Source: Actinomycetota bacterium (GTDB lineage: Bacteria; Actinomycetota; Thermoleophilia; Solirubrobacterales; Solirubrobacteraceae). From it: 64,000 nt of DNA. The notes under the pieces were generated by a model, which saw nothing but the letters and a program-made list of their open reading frames with translations, ran no database searches and had not been told where the DNA came from. The position numbers and the translations under genes were made by a program. The stretch covers positions 13,029 to 77,028 of the forward strand of contig VAWY01000123.1 of assembly GCA_005888335.1 (NCBI GenBank). Direction: 5' to 3'. Positions 60,912 to 64,000 of this stretch are shown here, one piece after another; position 1 is the first letter of the stretch; the number at the start of each line of letters is the position of its first letter.

Positions 60912-61259
60912 TTAATGCTCCGCCACATGGCCGCCCTTGGGCACGATCGGCAGGCCGCGCTCGTGCCAGAGCGTCAGGCCGCCGCGCAGCGACCAGGCGT
61001 CCCACCCCGCCGCGCGGAAGGCCTGAGCGGCGAGCGCCGAGCGGGCGCCCAGGCGGCACTGGAAGACGACCGGGCGATCGCGCGGGATCGTGTCGGCCTG
61101 TGAGGCCAGGCGCTCCATCTCGACGTGGCGCGCGCCCTCTATGCGCCCCGCCTCCCACTCGTAGGGCTCGCGGACGTCGATGAGCTCGATGTCGCCGGCG
61201 TGCAGCCACTCGACCAGCTGCTCGGGCTCGATCTCCAGTTCGCGCGCGGTGAAGGCCAT
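60912..61259 (-). CDS. Single-domain rhodanese
   Basis: 115 residues from ATG 61259. Rhodanese fold with IELIDVREPYEWEAGRIEGARHVEM and the active-site loop VFQCRLGARSALAAQAFRAAG with the catalytic Cys; last strand GGLTLWHERGLPIV. It transfers sulfane sulfur from a donor to an acceptor such as thiol or cyanide. Cytoplasmic. Divergent from the NYN gene across 79 bp. Confidence 0.92.
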   Translation of the reverse strand: MAFTARELEIEPEQLVEWLHAGDIELIDVREPYEWEAGRIEGARHVEMERLASQADTIPRDRPVVFQCRLGARSALAAQAFRAAGWDAWSLRGGLTLWHERGLPIVPKGGHVAEH

Positions 61260-61338
61260 CACCCGCCCTTCATGTTGCCATGCACGCCCGCGGGGTCGGG
61301 GCGCCGCTCGCCCGGCGAACGTGGTGGACTGGGGCGCC

Positions 61339-61677
61339 ATGCCGCTCGTCGTCGACGGGATGAACGTCATCGGGTCGCGCCCCGACGGCTGGTGGCGCGA
61401 TCGCCGCGGCGCGCAGCGCGCGCTCGTGCAGGCGCTCGGCGCGCTGGGCGAGCCGGTGACGGTCGTCTTCGACGGCGCGCCGCACGACGTTGACGCGCCG
61501 GACGAAGTCGAGGTCGCCTTCGCGCCGCACGCCGACGACGAGATCGCCGCGCGTGCCGCGCCCGGTGTCATCGTGGTCACCTCCGACCGCGAGCTCGCCG
61601 AGCGCGCGCGGGCGGCGGGCGCGGAGGTGCAGCCGGCCAAGGCCTTCCGGGCGCGGCTCTGGTGGGCCCGTCCGTAA
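61339..61677 (+). CDS. NYN-domain nuclease (YacP-like PIN fold)
   Basis: 112 residues. PIN/NYN core: LVVDGMNVIGS with the first Asp, VTVVFDG, HADDEIAARAA (acidic pair) and IVVTSDREL. These acidic residues coordinate metal for RNA cleavage in YacP/Rae1 and related proteins. It is a short single domain with no zinc ribbon. Start ATG 61339; upstream GGGGCGCC is only a weak site. Confidence 0.8.
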   Translation: MPLVVDGMNVIGSRPDGWWRDRRGAQRALVQALGALGEPVTVVFDGAPHDVDAPDEVEVAFAPHADDEIAARAAPGVIVVTSDRELAERARAAGAEVQPAKAFRARLWWARP

Positions 61678-61962
61678 GTCCGGCGTGGAATCCGGCGAGG
61701 CGATCGCCGTTCCTGCGAAGGACGCAGGGAGGGCACAGTGACGGAGTCACGGGCCCGACCGAGGACGTACGCAGGGGCGGCGAGCGCCCGTCGGTTCCGT
61801 GTCGGATTTGCGGACGGGTCCACTGATATGGAGGTGGGGTTTGTCAAGGCTCTTCGCTTGATCGTGTTGTCGTCGGCGTTGGCGGGGCGCTGGCGGGGCG
61901 GCACGAGCGGAAGGTCCAGTGTGGTCGACGGCGGGGTCAGACTGATATCCGAGGGCTTGACC
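61678..61962. other. Anomalous intergenic stretch, no supported gene
   Basis: 285 bp without a convincing gene. Base composition is more mixed than its neighbours (for example GATATGGAGGTGGGG, TTTGTCAAGGCTCTTCG, TTGATCGTGTTGTCG), and a short palindrome GTGAC-GGA-GTCAC occurs at 61738-50. The adjoining GNAT gene is short at its C-terminus, which ends here. It may be the scar of an insertion or deletion. A 98-codon frame at 61738 has no family look and no good ribosome site. Confidence 0.5.
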
Positions 61963-62619
61963 TCAAGACCCGGTGTTCGTCGCGGCTCGCCGTCTAGCAG
62001 CGGGCGCGGCCGGCTGGGCGCCGGTTGCCCATAGTGCGCTGCCGGCCAGGTGGCCGTCGCGCTCGAGCGCCAGGCCGGCGGCGGCGTCGAGCGGTCCCAG
62101 CGCGTCGAAGACCGGCGCGCGGTCCTCGCCGGTGGCCGCGACGTCGAGCGCGCGCACGGCGCTGCCGTCCGGGGGGGCGAGCGGGCGCACCCCCGCGGGG
62201 GTCGGCGCCCCGCCCGCGGGGGGCGCGACGTCGCGCCACGCGTGCGCCTCGCCCTCGGACGTGAAGCCGAGGCGCTGGTAGACGGGCCGCCCCGCCTCGG
62301 TCGCGTAGAGCAGGACCGTCCGGGCGCCGTGGTCGCGCAGCCACGCGACCGCGGCTTCCGTCAGAGCCGTGCCGATGCCGCGCCGGCGGTCCCGTCCGAC
62401 GACGCCCAGCGCCCCGATCCAGCCGGTCGTGCCGAAGCCGGCCATCGCCGCTCCGCCGACGACCTCGCCGTGCTCGACGGCGGCCAGCACCTCGCCGCCG
62501 GGTGAGACCGACGGGAACTCGAGCAGCCGGCCGACGTTGGCGCCCAGTCCGGCGGCGCGCAGCGCCGCGGCGACCGGGCCGAGCTCGTCGGCGCGGGCGG
62601 GGCGGATGTCGGCGGCCAT
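61963..62619 (-). CDS. GNAT-family acetyltransferase, C-terminally shortened two-domain form
   Basis: 218 residues. N-terminal GNAT domain: VLAAVEHGEVVGGAAMAGFG, GWIGALGVVGRDRRRGIGTAL (acetyl-CoA loop, R/Q-x-x-G-x-G/A as RRRGIG) and YQRLGFTSEGE. After about residue 140 begins the second half of the two-domain type (VRALDVAATGEDRAPVF), which normally runs a further 60-80 residues; here it stops after ALERDGHLAGSALWATG with an Ala/Arg tail. Full members are about 270-290 residues. Acceptor substrate unknown. Confidence 0.85.
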   Translation of the reverse strand: MAADIRPARADELGPVAAALRAAGLGANVGRLLEFPSVSPGGEVLAAVEHGEVVGGAAMAGFGTTGWIGALGVVGRDRRRGIGTALTEAAVAWLRDHGARTVLLYATEAGRPVYQRLGFTSEGEAHAWRDVAPPAGGAPTPAGVRPLAPPDGSAVRALDVAATGEDRAPVFDALGPLDAAAGLALERDGHLAGSALWATGAQPAAPAARRRAATNTGS

Positions 62620-62659
62620 GGCGCCCGCAGGCTACGCCGCGGGGCGCCGGCGGTGACGC

Positions 62660-62884
62660 CTACGCGTACGGGTCCGTGCGGCGGTCGACCACCCTGTCGC
62701 GCACGACGGTGTCACGGCGGTCGGCCTGCATCAGGAACAGCAGCGCGATGACGAGGCCCAAGATGCCCACGACCATGAGGATCACGCCGACCGTGGCCAG
62801 CTTGACCCCCGAGACGCTCGCCGTGACCGCGAACTTCAGGATGGCTCCGACCGCGATGAGAAAGATCGAGGTTCCGATGCCCAT
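62660..62884 (-). CDS. DUF6458-family small membrane protein
   Basis: 74 residues: MGIGTSIFLIAVGAILKFAVTASVSG then a second helix (LATVGVILMVVGILGLVIALLFL) and a polar tail (RDTVVRDRVVDRRTDPYA). This two-helix shape and opening are characteristic of DUF6458, frequent in actinomycetes. Function unknown. It sits between the GNAT and the acyl-CoA dehydrogenase. Confidence 0.82.
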   Translation of the reverse strand: MGIGTSIFLIAVGAILKFAVTASVSGVKLATVGVILMVVGILGLVIALLFLMQADRRDTVVRDRVVDRRTDPYA

Positions 62885-62940
62885 GGGCAGGGCCTACCCA
62901 GGCGCCCGCGCGCCGAAAACGGAGGGATAGCATCCGTCAG

Positions 62941-64000
62941 GTGGAGTTGACCTCTGACGTCTACGCGGTTCCGCGGGAGCTTTTGGATTTTCGTGATGCG
63001 ATTCGTCAGATCGTGGCGGAGCGGGTGGCGCCGCGGGCGGCGGAGATCGATGCGCGGGGGGAGTATCCGTGGGATGTCCGCGAGTTGTTTGCCGAGCACG
63101 ACATCTTGGGGTTGCCGTTTGCCGAGGAGTTCGGGGGGACGGGGACGGGGACGTTGATGTTGCAGATGGCGGTCGAGGAGATCGCGCGGGTGTGCGCGTC
63201 GAGCGCGTTGATCTTGATGGTCCAGGAGCTGGGGACGTTGCCGGTCGCGTTGTTTGGCTCCGAGGAGCTCAGGGCGCGGTTGTTGCCGCGGTGCGCGTCG
63301 GGGGAGTGGTCGCCGGCGTTTTGTTTGTCTGAGCCCGAGGCGGGCAGCGATCCGGCGGCGATGCGCACGCACGCCGAGCGCGACGGCGATGAGTGGGTGA
63401 TAAATGGGACCAAGAACTGGATCACCAACGCGGGGGTCGCCGATTTCTACGTCGTCTTTGCGATCACCGACCGCGCCGAGCGGCGGCTGAGCGCGTTCGT
63501 CGTCGAGAAGGACCGCCCGGGGCTGTCGATCGGCAAGCTCGAGCACAAGCTCGGGATCAGGGGCTCGCCGACGGGCTCGCCGGTCTTCGAGGACGTCCGC
63601 GTCCCGCCCGAGAACCTGATCGGCGCCGAGGGCAAGGGGCTGGCGGTGGCGCTGGGGACGCTGGAGCGCACGCGGCTGGGGGCGGCCGCGCAGGCGGTCG
63701 GGATCGCCCAGGGCGCGACCGACTACGCGCTGGCCTACGCGCGCGAGCGCGTCGCCTTCGGCGCGCCGATCCTCGACTTGCAGGCGATCCAGTTCAAGCT
63801 CGCCGACATGGAGACCGGCACCGCCGCGGCGCGCGAGCTGCTCTACAAGGCGTGCGCGCTGGCCGACCGCGGCGATCGGCTGCTGGCCAAGTACTCCTCG
63901 ATGGCCAAGCTGTTTGCCTCCGACAACGCGATGCGCGTGACCGTCGAGGCCGTCCAGGTCCTCGGCGGCTACGGCTACGTCACCGAGTACCCCGTCGAGC
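62941..64000 (+). CDS. Acyl-CoA dehydrogenase, 3' end cut by window
   Basis: From GTG 62941 the frame stays open to the window end (353 codons of about 380). Landmarks: FCLSEPEAGSDPAAM and WVINGTKNWITNAG (FAD/substrate site), ERTRLGAAAQAVGIAQGATDYALAYARERVAFG, and VQVLGGYGYVTEYPVE, whose Glu is the position of the catalytic base in short-chain forms. It introduces the 2,3 double bond of acyl-CoA, passing electrons to ETF. The first about 400 bp use codons (TTG, GGG, TTT) less common in the second half. Confidence 0.95.
   Translation, partial: MELTSDVYAVPRELLDFRDAIRQIVAERVAPRAAEIDARGEYPWDVRELFAEHDILGLPFAEEFGGTGTGTLMLQMAVEEIARVCASSALILMVQELGTLPVALFGSEELRARLLPRCASGEWSPAFCLSEPEAGSDPAAMRTHAERDGDEWVINGTKNWITNAGVADFYVVFAITDRAERRLSAFVVEKDRPGLSIGKLEHKLGIRGSPTGSPVFEDVRVPPENLIGAEGKGLAVALGTLERTRLGAAAQAVGIAQGATDYALAYARERVAFGAPILDLQAIQFKLADMETGTAAARELLYKACALADRGDRLLAKYSSMAKLFASDNAMRVTVEAVQVLGGYGYVTEYPVE

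Noticed and set aside
61738..62034. A 98-codon frame on the plus strand
   Set aside because: No recognisable domain, no strong ribosome site, and overlaps the GNAT end; treated as intergenic.

Overview
This is a very GC-rich, gene-dense window from a bacterial chromosome. Short genes with GTG/TTG starts, many 1-11 bp start/stop overlaps, a GlgE-type glucan pathway, a WS/DGAT acyltransferase and a c-di-AMP riboswitch ahead of an NlpC/P60 wall hydrolase suggest an actinomycete. The DUF6458 protein, RTX-like secreted proteins and general style point towards the Solirubrobacterales/Thermoleophilia. The lineage is an inference from gene content; there is no rRNA or other phylogenetic marker here. 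I saw no rRNA, tRNA, CRISPR array, prophage or intact insertion sequence.

Layout. 1-9.9 kb: a truncated FAD/Fe-S oxidase and a benzoylformate-decarboxylase-like enzyme (minus strand), a WS/DGAT, a PAS protein, msrA, and small accessory genes. 9.96-10.43 kb: a structured intergenic repeat (element A). 10.4-18.8 kb: a storage-glucan locus, with malQ divergent from an overlapping operon glgE-treS-mak-glgB. 18.8-23.2 kb: a secreted alpha/beta hydrolase and a minus-strand secreted protein-histidine kinase-response regulator set. 23.3-29.8 kb: a formate dehydrogenase operon whose catalytic subunit uses an in-frame TGA as selenocysteine, followed by an Fe-S subunit, a NrfD-like membrane subunit and, overlapping it, a cytochrome P450. 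31-39 kb: treZ-treX-treY, a presenilin-like GxGD membrane protein and a GT4 glycosyltransferase. 39-44 kb: small housekeeping genes (pcm, histidine phosphatase, SRPBCC, M20 peptidase). 44.1-46.3 kb: a second, inverted copy of the structured repeat (element B), an ECF sigma factor, an FHA regulator, a DUF167 protein and the second copy of a 183-bp repeat (element C). 46-58 kb: a Ser/Thr kinase with a beta-propeller, a secreted glycosidase, an ABC exporter, the riboswitch and NlpC/P60 gene, a LOG-family protein and two large secreted repeat proteins. 58-64 kb: a peptidyl-tRNA-hydrolase-like factor, acyl-CoA ligase, cold-shock protein, rhodanese, NYN nuclease, a shortened GNAT, DUF6458, and a truncated acyl-CoA dehydrogenase.

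How the genes work together. TreX, TreY and TreZ can turn alpha-glucan into trehalose. TreS, Mak and GlgE can turn trehalose into maltose, maltose 1-phosphate and new alpha-glucan. GlgB branches the glucan, MalQ re-sizes chains, and the GT4 enzyme may supply maltose 1-phosphate or glucan from nucleotide sugar. One 28-kb stretch therefore encodes a closed glucan-trehalose cycle.

The least explained items are two families of dispersed palindromic elements (A/B, and the two 183-bp C copies with CTAG ends that abut start and stop codons), the presenilin-like protein in the trehalose/glucan cluster, and the P450 fused by overlap to a selenocysteine formate dehydrogenase operon.
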